Program-made: the position numbers and the translations under genes
Notes under the pieces: model-generated
The model's input: the letters and a program-made list of their open reading frames with translations, nothing else
Told to the model about the DNA's origin: nothing
The model's database searches: none
Virus record (IMG/VR): IMGVR_UViG_3300037587_000519
Span: 1 to 43,780 of that record
Source: a virus
Length of the DNA: 43,780 nt
Reading direction: 5' to 3' (one strand)
In this document: positions 32,355 to 39,078 of the stretch, one piece after another
Layout of the letters: every line of letters starts with the position of its first letter
How positions within the stretch are numbered: position 1 is the stretch's first letter

Positions 32355-32596
32355 TTAGACGCCTCTAATAAAACAATATTACCATGACCTTGAACGCGCT
32401 CATCAATCAAATACTTCCCAGACTTGAGTACTGCGGTAAAGCATAATTTACATAAATCGATCGTCTCCATCTCTAAATGATCATAATAAGACCGCCCATC
32501 GCCGTCATCAAAATGCCTCAATACCTGCATGACTTTTTTACTTACATCTTTTTGTGACTTACATACATCACATTTAATAATTATTTCCTCACTCAC
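32351..32596 (-). CDS. Zinc-finger-like protein, GTG start (81 aa)
   Basis: GTG 32596. CDVCKSQKDV at residues 9-18 and CKLC at about 49-52 form a paired-knuckle site; between them HFDDGDGRSYYDHLEMETID. Unknown family; typical of small phage host-takeover candidates. Confidence 0.6.
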   Translation of the reverse strand: MSEEIIIKCDVCKSQKDVSKKVMQVLRHFDDGDGRSYYDHLEMETIDLCKLCFTAVLKSGKYLIDERVQGHGNIVLLEASK

Positions 32597-32643
32597 GCCT
32601 CACCTCGCACGAATAGCGCTGCTATCTTTTCTGCTGTGTTCAT
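32593..32643 (-). CDS. Possible 16-aa coupling peptide
   Basis: ATG 32643 overlaps the upstream stop and its TGA overlaps the next GTG, giving MNTAEKIAALFVRGEA. It bridges two genes exactly and may serve to couple translation. Too short to be sure. Confidence 0.35.
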   Translation of the reverse strand: MNTAEKIAALFVRGEA

Positions 32644-33125
32644 GATTTTCCCCACTCAATTTTTAACTCTTCGCCGATCCATTCGAGTTCATCCTCTTGG
32701 CGAAGATCCCCCATCCAAAAACCATCACCTTTTATATAATGAGCAACGTATTGATCATTAACGAAACCCCATTTCACCGGATAAAATGCCCCATCCTTAA
32801 ACACGCGCTCTGGCTCTGGCACCTCGGATGAAGTGGCGGGGCGAACTATGTGACAAGCTTCAATGAAAGGCGCCGTTAAGTGCTCACCTAGTTTTATAGT
32901 ATTTTCAAAGCGACCATTGGGCATTGTCTTAACTTCGCAGTAATACCATTTATCCGGCTGGATCTTCAAGTGGTAGACGGTTTGCCCACAACCTCCAGCG
33001 GTTACGATTGACCATTCATTAGACGAAACCAATTGATACTCATACCTATATTCAATGAAATCGAACCCCGCCTGATCTTCTTTGGTGATATTTTTCCACT
33101 GTACTAAATTCGTTACTTGATTCAT
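32640..33125 (-). CDS. Hypothetical protein of a tandem paralogue pair (161 aa)
   Basis: MNQVTNLVQWKNITKEDQAG is nearly the same as the start of the next gene (MNQVTNLIQWKNLSKEEQAG), and both share RPAT..EVPEP. The C-terminus carries the RVFKDGAFYPVK and EWIGEELKIEW module also found at 25703. Looks like a tandem duplication with later domain exchange. Function unknown. Confidence 0.65.
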   Translation of the reverse strand: MNQVTNLVQWKNITKEDQAGFDFIEYRYEYQLVSSNEWSIVTAGGCGQTVYHLKIQPDKWYYCEVKTMPNGRFENTIKLGEHLTAPFIEACHIVRPATSSEVPEPERVFKDGAFYPVKWGFVNDQYVAHYIKGDGFWMGDLRQEDELEWIGEELKIEWGKS

Positions 33126-33589
33126 GATTTTATCGCCTCTTTAAAATATTCCCAAACTTCATCATTTGACATTTTAACATTATTCACATAGTAAGAATAA
33201 ACCCCGTCAATAAAGGTGAATGTCATCATAAAGCTTCTATACTCTGGAACGTGAACCGGTAATGCTGGCTTTGGCACCTCGGCTTCTGTGGCGGGGCGGA
33301 TAGACAAGTATTCACTGATTCGCACCTCATCCCTTTCATTTTCGTCGATGATGAATTTACCAGATAAAGTATTGACATCACCCTCAAAGTCTGTCACATA
33401 AAGCTTATCCGGCTCGATGACTAGGCGGTAGACAAAATTTAAATGCTTATTATGAGATAAATCGTAGTCTCTGAATGGCTCCCACTCTTCATTAACTTGC
33501 CTTTCATACTTATACCCCTCAAAATCGAAACCCGCCTGTTCTTCTTTGCTTAGGTTTTTCCACTGTATTAAGTTGGTTACTTGATTCAT
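33122..33589 (-). CDS. Hypothetical protein, tandem paralogue (155 aa)
   Basis: ATG 33589 with GGGAG upstream, two bases before the previous stop region; a longer start at 33613 is rejected. It shares the first 90 residues in pattern with the downstream gene, including FDFEGYKYERQ and IEPDKLYV, but has a different C-terminal end (YSYYVNNVKMSNDEVWEYF). Confidence 0.65.
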   Translation of the reverse strand: MNQVTNLIQWKNLSKEEQAGFDFEGYKYERQVNEEWEPFRDYDLSHNKHLNFVYRLVIEPDKLYVTDFEGDVNTLSGKFIIDENERDEVRISEYLSIRPATEAEVPKPALPVHVPEYRSFMMTFTFIDGVYSYYVNNVKMSNDEVWEYFKEAIKS

Positions 33590-33590
33590 G

Positions 33591-33815
33591 TTAATCTCCC
33601 TCTCTTGGGTCATATTCTTCTGTTCTGACTTTGGACTTGATTGTGTAATCGCAATGTCCGTATTCTTCGCCGTCGTGCTCGTCGTTATCTTCGCAGTATT
33701 CGTGAATATTATCTAGCGCATCTTCAATACAATTGCCCGCAACTCTAAACTCTGAGCCGCTATTGAATTTAATATCAAAGATGTATTTGCCGCGTGTTTT
33801 GGTTAGTTCACTCAC
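33591..33815 (-). CDS. Hypothetical acidic protein, GTG start (74 aa)
   Basis: GTG 33815 within a GTGA overlap. MSELTKTRGKYIFDIKFNSG then a very acidic EDNDEHDGEEYGHCDY segment. Beta-alpha pattern; unknown. Confidence 0.55.
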   Translation of the reverse strand: MSELTKTRGKYIFDIKFNSGSEFRVAGNCIEDALDNIHEYCEDNDEHDGEEYGHCDYTIKSKVRTEEYDPREGD

Positions 33816-34045
33816 GATTTGCCGCCTTCTATATCTTTCATTTTTCTAGCCGCTTCTTTCACATATATCTTGTGCTCATCCCAATCGCTGAAGTGATTAA
33901 CCCAAGATCTCATCGCCTCCCAATTAGACCTCAAATCGGCGTTTTGTTTTTCGAGGTGCATAATCTGACATGTACTAGAGCAGAAATCATCCGCATAAGC
34001 AAAAGAAGCCTCATCCTCGCATGTACTATTTTTACACTCGCTCAT
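33812..34045 (-). CDS. Cys-rich plus coiled-coil protein (77 aa)
   Basis: N-terminal MSECKNSTCEDEASFAYADD then FCSSTCQIMHLEKQN: four Cys followed by a helix, similar in plan to the protein at 34945 (DFCTPQCRMEDSDN). Probably a zinc knuckle joined to a helical tail; paralogues within this genome. Confidence 0.6.
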   Translation of the reverse strand: MSECKNSTCEDEASFAYADDFCSSTCQIMHLEKQNADLRSNWEAMRSWVNHFSDWDEHKIYVKEAARKMKDIEGGKS

Positions 34046-34176
34046 GCCTCACCTGCCTTGGATTCTTTATGTAATTTAACGAGATAAGCGCCGACGCCTC
34101 CCGATTCTGTGGCCTTCTTTGCGGCCTTAACTATCTCTTTCACTTCTGCGTCTGGTATCCAGATGTTCTTTCTCAT
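34042..34176 (-). CDS. Small ribbon-helix-helix-like protein (44 aa)
   Basis: ATG 34176 with AAGGAAG upstream. MRKNIWIPDAEVKEIVKAAK then KATESGGVGAYLVKL: short strand and two helices as in small CopG-type regulators. It is the first gene after the 34177-34430 gap with a promoter-like site. Confidence 0.5.
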   Translation of the reverse strand: MRKNIWIPDAEVKEIVKAAKKATESGGVGAYLVKLHKESKAGEA

Positions 34177-34205
34177 AAGCTTCCTTAATTGATTACACCT
34201 AAAAT

Positions 34206-34229
34206 GCCCGCACTAATCAAAGTGCGGGC
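34206..34229 (-). terminator. Hairpin terminator in the 34177-34430 gap
   Basis: Perfect 9-bp stem GCCCGCACT/AGTGCGGGC with a 6-base loop. On the minus strand ATTTTA follows. It lies between the promoter candidate at 34358 and the gene at 34176, so it could also act as an attenuator. Confidence 0.65.
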
Positions 34230-34357
34230 TCAATTTCATGAGGTATATCTATTTAGTTAGAGCATTTTTATAACTTCGCTTTTATGATTAAAGCCTCTTC
34301 ATAGGCTACTATTTCTATTTTCGGGCTACTCATCTAAAACTTTCGCCCTGACAATTA

Positions 34358-34386
34358 ACTATATATGTGTGTATGCACCTGCGCAA
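34358..34386 (-). promoter_or_regulatory. Leftward promoter candidate
   Basis: TTGCGC (34381-34386), 17 bp, TATAGT (34358-34363) on the minus strand, just after the terminator at 34404. It would restart transcription for genes from 34176 on. Between 34230 and 34357 nothing else is evident. Confidence 0.5.
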
Positions 34387-34403
34387 GTGCTAAGCAAAAG
34401 AAA

Positions 34404-34423
34404 AGCGCGATTTTATCCGCGCT
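34404..34423 (-). terminator. Hairpin terminator after the DUF1064 gene
   Basis: Stem AGCGCG (34404-34409) with CGCGCT (34418-34423); on the minus strand TTTTCTTTTG follows. It lies 8 bp past the stop of the nuclease gene. Confidence 0.65.
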
Positions 34424-34430
34424 CTCGGGG

Positions 34431-34781
34431 TTAAACCTCAATAAAATTTATATCCGGAAACTTAAACAAAAACAACTTTCTCTTGATCTTATAGACTTCA
34501 GTTTTAAAGCCCTTGACATCAACGACAATAATCCTCTTTGTTGCAATATCATAAAATCGAAAGTCAGCAGAATAGGTTATCATCCTATTGATTTTGCCTT
34601 CATATTTAAATGTTTCCTGCAGAATAAACTTAGGCTGTAACTCCAAATCCTTTATAATTCCAAGCTCTACCATATGCTTATATTTCAGATACCAGTTCTT
34701 CTCTTTTATCGAGTCGAACTTATGACCATCACACATGATTTTTTTATTTTTGTACTTTCTTTTCTTGGGAAAATTATTCAC
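34431..34781 (-). CDS. DUF1064 phage nuclease, PD-(D/E)XK type (116 aa)
   Basis: Matches DUF1064: KYKNKKIMCDGHKFDSIKEK, ELGIIKDLELQPKFIL, YSADFRFYD and VVDVKGFKTEVYKIKRKLFL. The Glu of the first helix, Asp of YSADF, and D-x-K of DVKG form the expected catalytic set. Members are thought to be phage endonucleases, possibly for recombination intermediates. GTG start at 34781 overlaps the upstream stop (GTGA). Confidence 0.85.
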   Translation of the reverse strand: MNNFPKKRKYKNKKIMCDGHKFDSIKEKNWYLKYKHMVELGIIKDLELQPKFILQETFKYEGKINRMITYSADFRFYDIATKRIIVVDVKGFKTEVYKIKRKLFLFKFPDINFIEV

Positions 34782-34948
34782 CGTTGATCCCTCTTTTTTA
34801 TATATTCTTGCCTAGATTGCCTCATAGTCGGGCCTCTTCCCCATAATTTCTTACACCCTGCTCTATGACTATGGCACATTGTTACCCAATCATGAGGGTA
34901 ATAATTTTGCTGTGTTTTTGTTCTGCGTCCGCAATTTTCACAAGTCAT
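34778..34948 (-). CDS. Zinc-binding microprotein (56 aa)
   Basis: MTCENCGRRTKTQQNYYPHD then WVTMCHSHRAGCKKLWG: a CxxC pair and a C-x-H-x4-C group, so a zinc ribbon is likely. ATGA and GTGA overlaps at the ends. It might act with the nuclease encoded next. Confidence 0.6.
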   Translation of the reverse strand: MTCENCGRRTKTQQNYYPHDWVTMCHSHRAGCKKLWGRGPTMRQSRQEYIKKRDQR

Positions 34949-35190
34949 TTCTCAAGCTCCTCACTTTTCGTCGCCTCGTTCGCTATATTCCAGGCCGCCG
35001 ACATTTGATATCCAGACGCGCAGCTTATCTCTAAGTGTTTTTTGATATTATCCAAAGCCTCCCTCATTCGCTTGTTTTCCTCCTCTACTCCTTCAATCCT
35101 ATTGTCGCTATCTTCCATCCTGCATTGTGGTGTACAGAAGTCTCTCTTGGTTTTGTAACCGCACTGAGGGCAGTTTTTTAGCTCGCTCAT
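34945..35190 (-). CDS. Zinc-ribbon plus coiled-coil protein (81 aa)
   Basis: MSELKNCPQCGYKTKRDFCT then PQCRMEDSDNRIEGVEEENK: four Cys then a heptad-like helix. Similar layout to 33812. Unknown function. Confidence 0.6.
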   Translation of the reverse strand: MSELKNCPQCGYKTKRDFCTPQCRMEDSDNRIEGVEEENKRMREALDNIKKHLEISCASGYQMSAAWNIANEATKSEELEK

Positions 35191-35396
35191 CCTCTACTCC
35201 CCGCGTTGGTCTTGGTCATTTTAGCGACTGTTTTAAAATTGGTAAGATTTTTGTGGGCTTCATTCTCAAATATATCGATGTTGGTTGTCTCTAAGACAAT
35301 TTCTCGATAAAGTATCTTTTGGCCGGTGGTCATTTGCTTATAGCCATTCATTTCATAACCTTCATGGATGAATATGTGAGAAATTAAATCTTTCAT
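35187..35396 (-). CDS. Hypothetical protein (69 aa), C-terminus duplicated at 35557
   Basis: MKDLISHIFIHEGYEMNGYK...; the last eleven residues KMTKTNAGSRG are identical to those of the gene at 35557. The DNA repeat (35189-35223 vs 35559-35593) extends into the next start codon, so gene ends were duplicated as a unit. Function unknown. Confidence 0.6.
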   Translation of the reverse strand: MKDLISHIFIHEGYEMNGYKQMTTGQKILYREIVLETTNIDIFENEAHKNLTNFKTVAKMTKTNAGSRG

Positions 35397-35560
35397 CTCC
35401 TCAAATCCTTGCCTTCTGCATTAACACACTCGCACATCTGGTCTACCTCACCCCCGCATTTTGGGCAATCTCTGCCGCCGTGACCCCTGAGATTCATTAT
35501 CACCCATTCGCCTCTAAAGCCGCAATCTTGGCATTCGTATATTTCTTTTAGTTCACTCAT
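35393..35560 (-). CDS. Zinc-ribbon microprotein (55 aa)
   Basis: MSELKEIYECQDCGFRGEWV, then DCPKCGGEVDQMCECVNAEG: two CxxC knuckles 21 residues apart plus two extra Cys. The C-terminal CVNAEGKDLRR is echoed in the 22-aa frame at 35817. Overlaps neighbours by ATGA. Confidence 0.65.
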   Translation of the reverse strand: MSELKEIYECQDCGFRGEWVIMNLRGHGGRDCPKCGGEVDQMCECVNAEGKDLRR

Positions 35561-35820
35561 CCTCTACTCCCTGCGTTGGTCTTGGTCATTTTTCGCTCTA
35601 CTCTCTTTTCGATTCTACCCAATTTTAGAGTTTCATTAGAGTTTAAAAAATTCTCAGCGGCTCCATTAGCTTCAAGTTTATGTATAACCTCAATAAGGAA
35701 GTTAATCTCATTATTACGCTTTTGTAAAACCTTATCGAAATCCTCAATTACACGGGCATTATTTAAAGCTATTCCTTGATAGTTTGGTTTCGTCCTACAA
35801 TATTCACATTCACAGCTCAT
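35557..35820 (-). CDS. Hypothetical Cys-rich/helical protein (87 aa)
   Basis: MSCECEYCRTKPNYQGIALN start with three Cys, then a helical EINFLIEVIHKLEANGAAEN segment, and the shared KMTKTNAGSRG end. Same plan (metal knuckle plus helix) as its neighbours. Confidence 0.6.
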   Translation of the reverse strand: MSCECEYCRTKPNYQGIALNNARVIEDFDKVLQKRNNEINFLIEVIHKLEANGAAENFLNSNETLKLGRIEKRVERKMTKTNAGSRG

Positions 35821-35885
35821 TTTCTATAATCCTCACTTTTATTTAACCTCAAATCCTTCCCTGTTGCGTTGACACACTCGCTCAT
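35817..35885 (-). CDS. 22-aa remnant or microprotein
   Basis: MSECVNATGKDLRLNKSEDY, close to the last residues of the 55-aa protein (CVNAEGKDLRR). The frame overlaps both neighbours by four bases. It appears to be the tail of a duplicated zinc-ribbon gene kept as a short linker frame. Confidence 0.4.
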   Translation of the reverse strand: MSECVNATGKDLRLNKSEDYRK

Positions 35886-36208
35886 TTTAATAGCTCCGGT
35901 GTTGTGTGGATGTCGCCGATTATTTTAATGTAGTCTACAGGTATAGAATGGCTGCCAAGTCTAGTACTAAGCCTAAATGATGAATAGATGTATTTTATTT
36001 CAGCTATTGAGTATTCGTTTCCATTCTTGTATTGGCATATATCCCCCTCATAGATATCCTTGCCGTTCTTATCTTGGAGGCCGGTGAATTGCATCGTTGG
36101 ATAATCATCATACCAAATGACGTGATGTTTATTTCCTGATACAATTTGCTCCCATGATATTATTTGCTGAGAAGTCTTTGACCATAATCTAAATTTAATT
36201 TCTCTCAT
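35882..36208 (-). CDS. YopX-family phage protein (108 aa)
   Basis: MREIKFRLWSKTSQQIISWE start and MQFTGLQDKNGKDIYEGDIC motif are diagnostic for YopX (PF09643); the C-terminal VDYIKIIGDIHTTPELL completes the family pattern. Role in phages unknown, often near replication genes as here (next to the helicase loader). Confidence 0.9.
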   Translation of the reverse strand: MREIKFRLWSKTSQQIISWEQIVSGNKHHVIWYDDYPTMQFTGLQDKNGKDIYEGDICQYKNGNEYSIAEIKYIYSSFRLSTRLGSHSIPVDYIKIIGDIHTTPELLK

Positions 36209-36948
36209 TTTCGATAATCCTCCCCTAATACATGAAAAACACCCTTAGCAATCCTGGAACTTATCCGGCCAGTGTATCTTTCTTCCAATTGATTTGGCTT
36301 TAAGTTTGTTGTGATAATAGTTTTCAAGTTATTCTCCTCTCTTATTTTGAGGATACCGGCAATTTCACCTGAATCCCGTTTATCTTCTTGGCCTAAATCA
36401 TCGATCAATAAAACCTTTGCACGATAAAAGCGCTTGAGATTGTACTGGTTTGTGTCGAATGTCTCAGTCTTCAGAAGCTTAACAATATCAATGGATGAGT
36501 AATAACCGGCATCTTGAATAGTACCTATGTCTTTTGTCCGGTACATTCCTTTAAGCCCTAAGCAAGCCATGATATATAGAGATAATCTAGTCTTACCATT
36601 TCCGTAATTTTCAGATGCAAAAGTGATATTCCAGTAATTAGAATTACAGAACTTGGAAATTATATCAGTGGCCTTCTTTGTCGTCGGGTTCTTCTCCCAG
36701 GAATTAACATGTCTTAACTCCATTTTTTCAAAGTCTTCCATCTTCACAGACTTATAGGCTTCTGGCAATACACTCAGTATCCTTCTGTAGACGTTTCTAT
36801 TAACCTCTAGTGCCATTTTGTTGTAAACACGTGTTTCGCATTGGTGAGAACAAATAGAGGGCTTAAAGATACCTGCATCAATTCCAAGGATATTCTCGCA
36901 TTGATCGTATTCTATCTCTTTTCCACATTCCATACAATTTGTAATCAT
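36205..36948 (-). CDS. DnaC-like AAA+ helicase loader (247 aa)
   Basis: N-terminal zinc knuckle (CMECGKEIEYDQC and CSHQC, residues 5-38), then an AAA+ ATPase: Walker A GNGKT at 116-120, Walker B VLLIDD at 179-184, sensor TTN at 213-215, and RISSR arginines at 228-232. The match is to DnaC/IstB-type loaders that place the host replicative helicase at the phage origin. It overlaps the initiator-like gene by four bases. Start ATG 36948. Confidence 0.88.
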   Translation of the reverse strand: MITNCMECGKEIEYDQCENILGIDAGIFKPSICSHQCETRVYNKMALEVNRNVYRRILSVLPEAYKSVKMEDFEKMELRHVNSWEKNPTTKKATDIISKFCNSNYWNITFASENYGNGKTRLSLYIMACLGLKGMYRTKDIGTIQDAGYYSSIDIVKLLKTETFDTNQYNLKRFYRAKVLLIDDLGQEDKRDSGEIAGILKIREENNLKTIITTNLKPNQLEERYTGRISSRIAKGVFHVLGEDYRK

Positions 36949-37688
36949 GTCCAGCTATCCCCTTTGCCGATTGTGGTTTGTACTTGGTCAGCTTTCCCGA
37001 CTTCTTCTTCCCAACAGCGATTATTAATCCAAGTGCTCATATTTTTCCATTGAGGCACAAAGCTCCCAGTTCTGATTGCCATGTCACGTTGGTTGATGAT
37101 GCAATCGAGTAATGGTTTAAGATCTGGAAGTACTTCTTTCCAGTCCTTATGTTTTTTCATAAAATTAGTAAACTCTGTTTGGTTGCCGTTCTTGGTTCCT
37201 GGATAAGCTTTCCTAAATCCATCAAAAATACCTAACTCGTTTTCTGTTTTTTGCTTAGTTTTTTCTTCTTCTATTATCTTCTCTTCTATACTCTTCTCTA
37301 TATTGGGTTTAGTTAGGTTATCATTTAGGTTATTGTTAGGTTCTTCATTAGGTTTATTAGGTTTTTTTGGGCGACCACCTTTCGAGCCATTAGTCTTTGA
37401 TGTAGAAGACCTTCCATCTTTATTTCCCCATTGTTCATCGAGAAAGCTAATTTTAACCAAACCAGAACCTAATATTTTTATAATTCCTTCTTCTTCAAGA
37501 GTTAGGATATTTTTTAGGTTATTTCGGAATCTCTTGTCAACGGTCTTTTTTGGAAGGATACACTCCCTTGACCAGTATAGAGAACAGAGGCCAATGAAGA
37601 CGCCTTGAGTCTCGAAGTCTTCTAATGTTATATCGCCGTCGTTCCATTCAGAACAATAGAATTTAAAGTAAGGGTGAGTCTTAGCCAT
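36945..37688 (-). CDS. Replication initiator-like protein (247 aa)
   Basis: N-terminal domain (1-100) reads MAKTHPYFKFYCSEWNDGDI, TLEDFETQGVFIGLCSLYWS, a winged-helix pattern of phage replication proteins. A low-complexity linker with PN, NN and NL residues (about 106-150) follows, then a DnaD-like C-terminal domain ending STWINNRCWEEE. The linker DNA carries five TTAGGTT iterons, so the origin may lie in the gene, as in lambda O. The partner gene is the helicase loader. Confidence 0.78.
   Translation of the reverse strand: MAKTHPYFKFYCSEWNDGDITLEDFETQGVFIGLCSLYWSRECILPKKTVDKRFRNNLKNILTLEEEGIIKILGSGLVKISFLDEQWGNKDGRSSTSKTNGSKGGRPKKPNKPNEEPNNNLNDNLTKPNIEKSIEEKIIEEEKTKQKTENELGIFDGFRKAYPGTKNGNQTEFTNFMKKHKDWKEVLPDLKPLLDCIINQRDMAIRTGSFVPQWKNMSTWINNRCWEEEVGKADQVQTTIGKGDSWT
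37313..37363. repeat. Candidate replication origin: five TTAGGTT iterons
   Basis: TTAGGTT begins at 37313, 37325, 37336, 37348 and 37357, with spacing of 12, 11, 12 and 9 bases, close to one helical turn. A pyrimidine-rich AT-rich tract (about 37250-37305) adjoins. Location inside the initiator gene fits a lambda-type origin. Codon repetition in the PN/NL linker is the alternative explanation. Confidence 0.55.
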
Positions 37689-37690
37689 TA

Positions 37691-38107
37691 CTAATCATCC
37701 TCATAAGACTTAATTAACTCACCATTGTTAAAATATTTCATTTTATGGTGTGGATGAAAATTATTAGTGTGGTAGTCACCATCAATGCAAATATCTAAAT
37801 TCATGCTATGGTTAATCCCGCAGATTGTGCCCATAACTCCGCACGCTTCAACACGCATACCAATTAAAACAAAAGGCAAGCCCCTTTGGTTTTGGAATCG
37901 CTCAAGCCCGTAAGTTTTAAATAAGTCGGATACATGCCATTTATGATTAAGTTTTACTCTTAGGAATTTAACTACCTCAAAAAAATCTTCATAACCACAT
38001 TCGGCTAAATATCTAAAACATTCGGCTTTAGCTTGTGATGGGGTTTTCCCGCAAAATTGATTAATATAATCGCCTGAATCTTTCCAAAAAACGTCATAGA
38101 TGTTCAT
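37691..38107 (-). CDS. Hypothetical protein (138 aa)
   Basis: I take ATG 38107 (MNIYDVFWKDSGDYINQFCG). The frame is open a further 58 codons, but that region carries operator-like repeats and a weak copy of this gene's own N-terminus. The protein has KTPSQAKAECFRYLAECGYE, a motif seen in small phage proteins near replication genes, and a His/Cys-rich C-terminus (YHTNNFHPHHKM). Function unknown. Confidence 0.65.
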   Translation of the reverse strand: MNIYDVFWKDSGDYINQFCGKTPSQAKAECFRYLAECGYEDFFEVVKFLRVKLNHKWHVSDLFKTYGLERFQNQRGLPFVLIGMRVEACGVMGTICGINHSMNLDICIDGDYHTNNFHPHHKMKYFNNGELIKSYEDD

Positions 38108-38281
38108 GGTAATTTTCCAATAAAGAGAAGGGCAAAAAAGTATTTGGTTGAATTGCGCTTCTACTGTTAGCCTACTGTAAAAAATATTGGGGAAGGTACA
38201 GTAGAAGAAAACCTTTGCTTTCGCCACCGGTAAGCCGCTAAACTCATTTATCCGATGCCCCATAATAGAGAATATCACCAT
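38108..38281 (-). pseudogene. Upstream in-frame region with partial duplicate of the 138-aa gene start
   Basis: The frame upstream of 38107 reads HRINEFSGLPVAKAKVFFYC, resembling YINQFCGKTPSQAKAECFRY in the gene itself. It looks like a decayed tandem copy of the 5' end fused in frame. It begins just after a copy of the repeated hairpin element. Translation from 38281 cannot be excluded. Confidence 0.35.
38158..38207. promoter_or_regulatory. Operator-like repeats before the replication genes
   Basis: A perfect 10-bp inverted repeat CTTCTACTGT (38158-38167) and ACAGTAGAAG (38198-38207), plus a third half-site CTACTGT at 38172-38178, 11 bp after the first. It lies 51-100 bp before the start at 38107. 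Spaced half-sites on one helix face suggest a regulatory protein site. Confidence 0.45.
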
Positions 38282-38310
38282 ACCCCGCTTGGGGCTTATT
38301 TCAACTGTCT
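38275..38310. repeat. Intergenic hairpin repeat, copy A
   Basis: 36-bp element containing CCCCGC-TT-GGGG, identical but for one base to 39640-39675. It covers the stop of the 62-aa gene and the space after it. Confidence 0.8.
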
Positions 38311-38497
38311 AACTATTCAAATCTCTATGAACATGCTCTCTTGCTGTGCATAGGTCGCCGATAACTGCCTTGATCTCTTTATTCTCAAAGTCGACATCAT
38401 CAAACATAACTGACAATTCACTTAAGCTTGCTATTGCCTCAGTAAATTTAATAATGCACTGCTCTTTTGTTGCTGCTATATGATCAATATCTTTCAT
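38309..38497 (-). CDS. Hypothetical helical protein (62 aa)
   Basis: MKDIDHIAATKEQCIIKFTE start, two to three predicted helices. ATG 38497 with AAAGGAGAG upstream. It is flanked by hairpin repeats A and B, so the gene may have moved with them. Confidence 0.65.
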   Translation of the reverse strand: MKDIDHIAATKEQCIIKFTEAIASLSELSVMFDDVDFENKEIKAVIGDLCTAREHVHRDLNS

Positions 38498-38515
38498 CCT
38501 TCTCTCCTTTCCGTT

Positions 38516-38541
38516 AATCCCGCTCGGGGCTTATTTCAACT
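38516..38541. repeat. Intergenic hairpin repeat, copy B (short)
   Basis: Contains the core CCCGCTCGGGGCTTATTTCA of copies A and C; the outer parts are lost. It follows the stop of the 75-aa gene. Confidence 0.75.
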
Positions 38542-38767
38542 AGTAGTCGCCGTTATCAGTATAAATAACCGTAGCTGTACTTACTGGAAAGCTGGCGGTG
38601 TTTTCTCTAATGTGCTTAATCTTAGATTCTTCTGGAAGTCCCATATCTCTTAATTGAAGCTTTATCGTCCAATAAGCTTCAGCATCGGATGGGGAAACTG
38701 CTGCCACTGCTGAGCCCATACCATACATCCCTTCGCCTTTGTATAGATATATTTTCATCTCACTCAT
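38540..38767 (-). CDS. Hypothetical protein (75 aa)
   Basis: MSEMKIYLYKGEGMYGMGSA then VAAVSPSDAEAYWTIKLQLR: beta-alpha-beta pattern with a Gly-rich loop; small phage protein of unknown role. Start preceded by AAAGGAGATGT. Confidence 0.65.
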   Translation of the reverse strand: MSEMKIYLYKGEGMYGMGSAVAAVSPSDAEAYWTIKLQLRDMGLPEESKIKHIRENTASFPVSTATVIYTDNGDY

Positions 38768-38794
38768 ACATCTCCTTTTCGCCGCTTGGCCGGG

Positions 38795-38947
38795 TTAATC
38801 TTTCTGACTATCATTAAATAACTTACATATTAAAATCGCGTGTTTCTCTAGCATGTCGGTTGCAATCCACCAAGTTTTTGAACTGGTAGAAATAATGCCA
38901 TAAAAACTAGTCTCTCCGACTTTCTTTACTGTCCATATCTCACTCAT
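38795..38947 (-). CDS. Hypothetical protein (50 aa)
   Basis: ATG 38947 with AAGGAGAAGG upstream, TAA at 38795. MSEIWTVKKVGETSFYGIIS then TSSKTWWIATDMLEKHAIL, a small beta-beta-alpha protein. It begins MSE like many small genes here. Confidence 0.55.
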   Translation of the reverse strand: MSEIWTVKKVGETSFYGIISTSSKTWWIATDMLEKHAILICKLFNDSQKD

Positions 38948-39078
38948 ACCTTCTCCTTTTTAACTACAGCCATCTTTGATGAGTCTGTTTTTTCTCCGCA
39001 ATCATGACAAGTATAATGCGAATGAATGTCAGAAAGCGCTGAAAATTTATCCGCTAACCATCTATGACGGCACTTAAT
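38944..39078 (-). CDS. Possible zinc-ribbon frame without standard start (about 44 aa)
   Basis: Open frame ending TGA 38944 that overlaps the next ATG, reading KCRHRWLADKFSALSDIHSH then YTCHDCGEKT; the Cys-Arg-His and CHDC groups look like a zinc site. No ATG, GTG or TTG start is seen; ATT at 39078, just after GGAGAG, is the best candidate. It overlaps the end of the gene at 39054. Confidence 0.35.
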   Translation of the reverse strand: MKCRHRWLADKFSALSDIHSHYTCHDCGEKTDSSKMAVVKKEKV

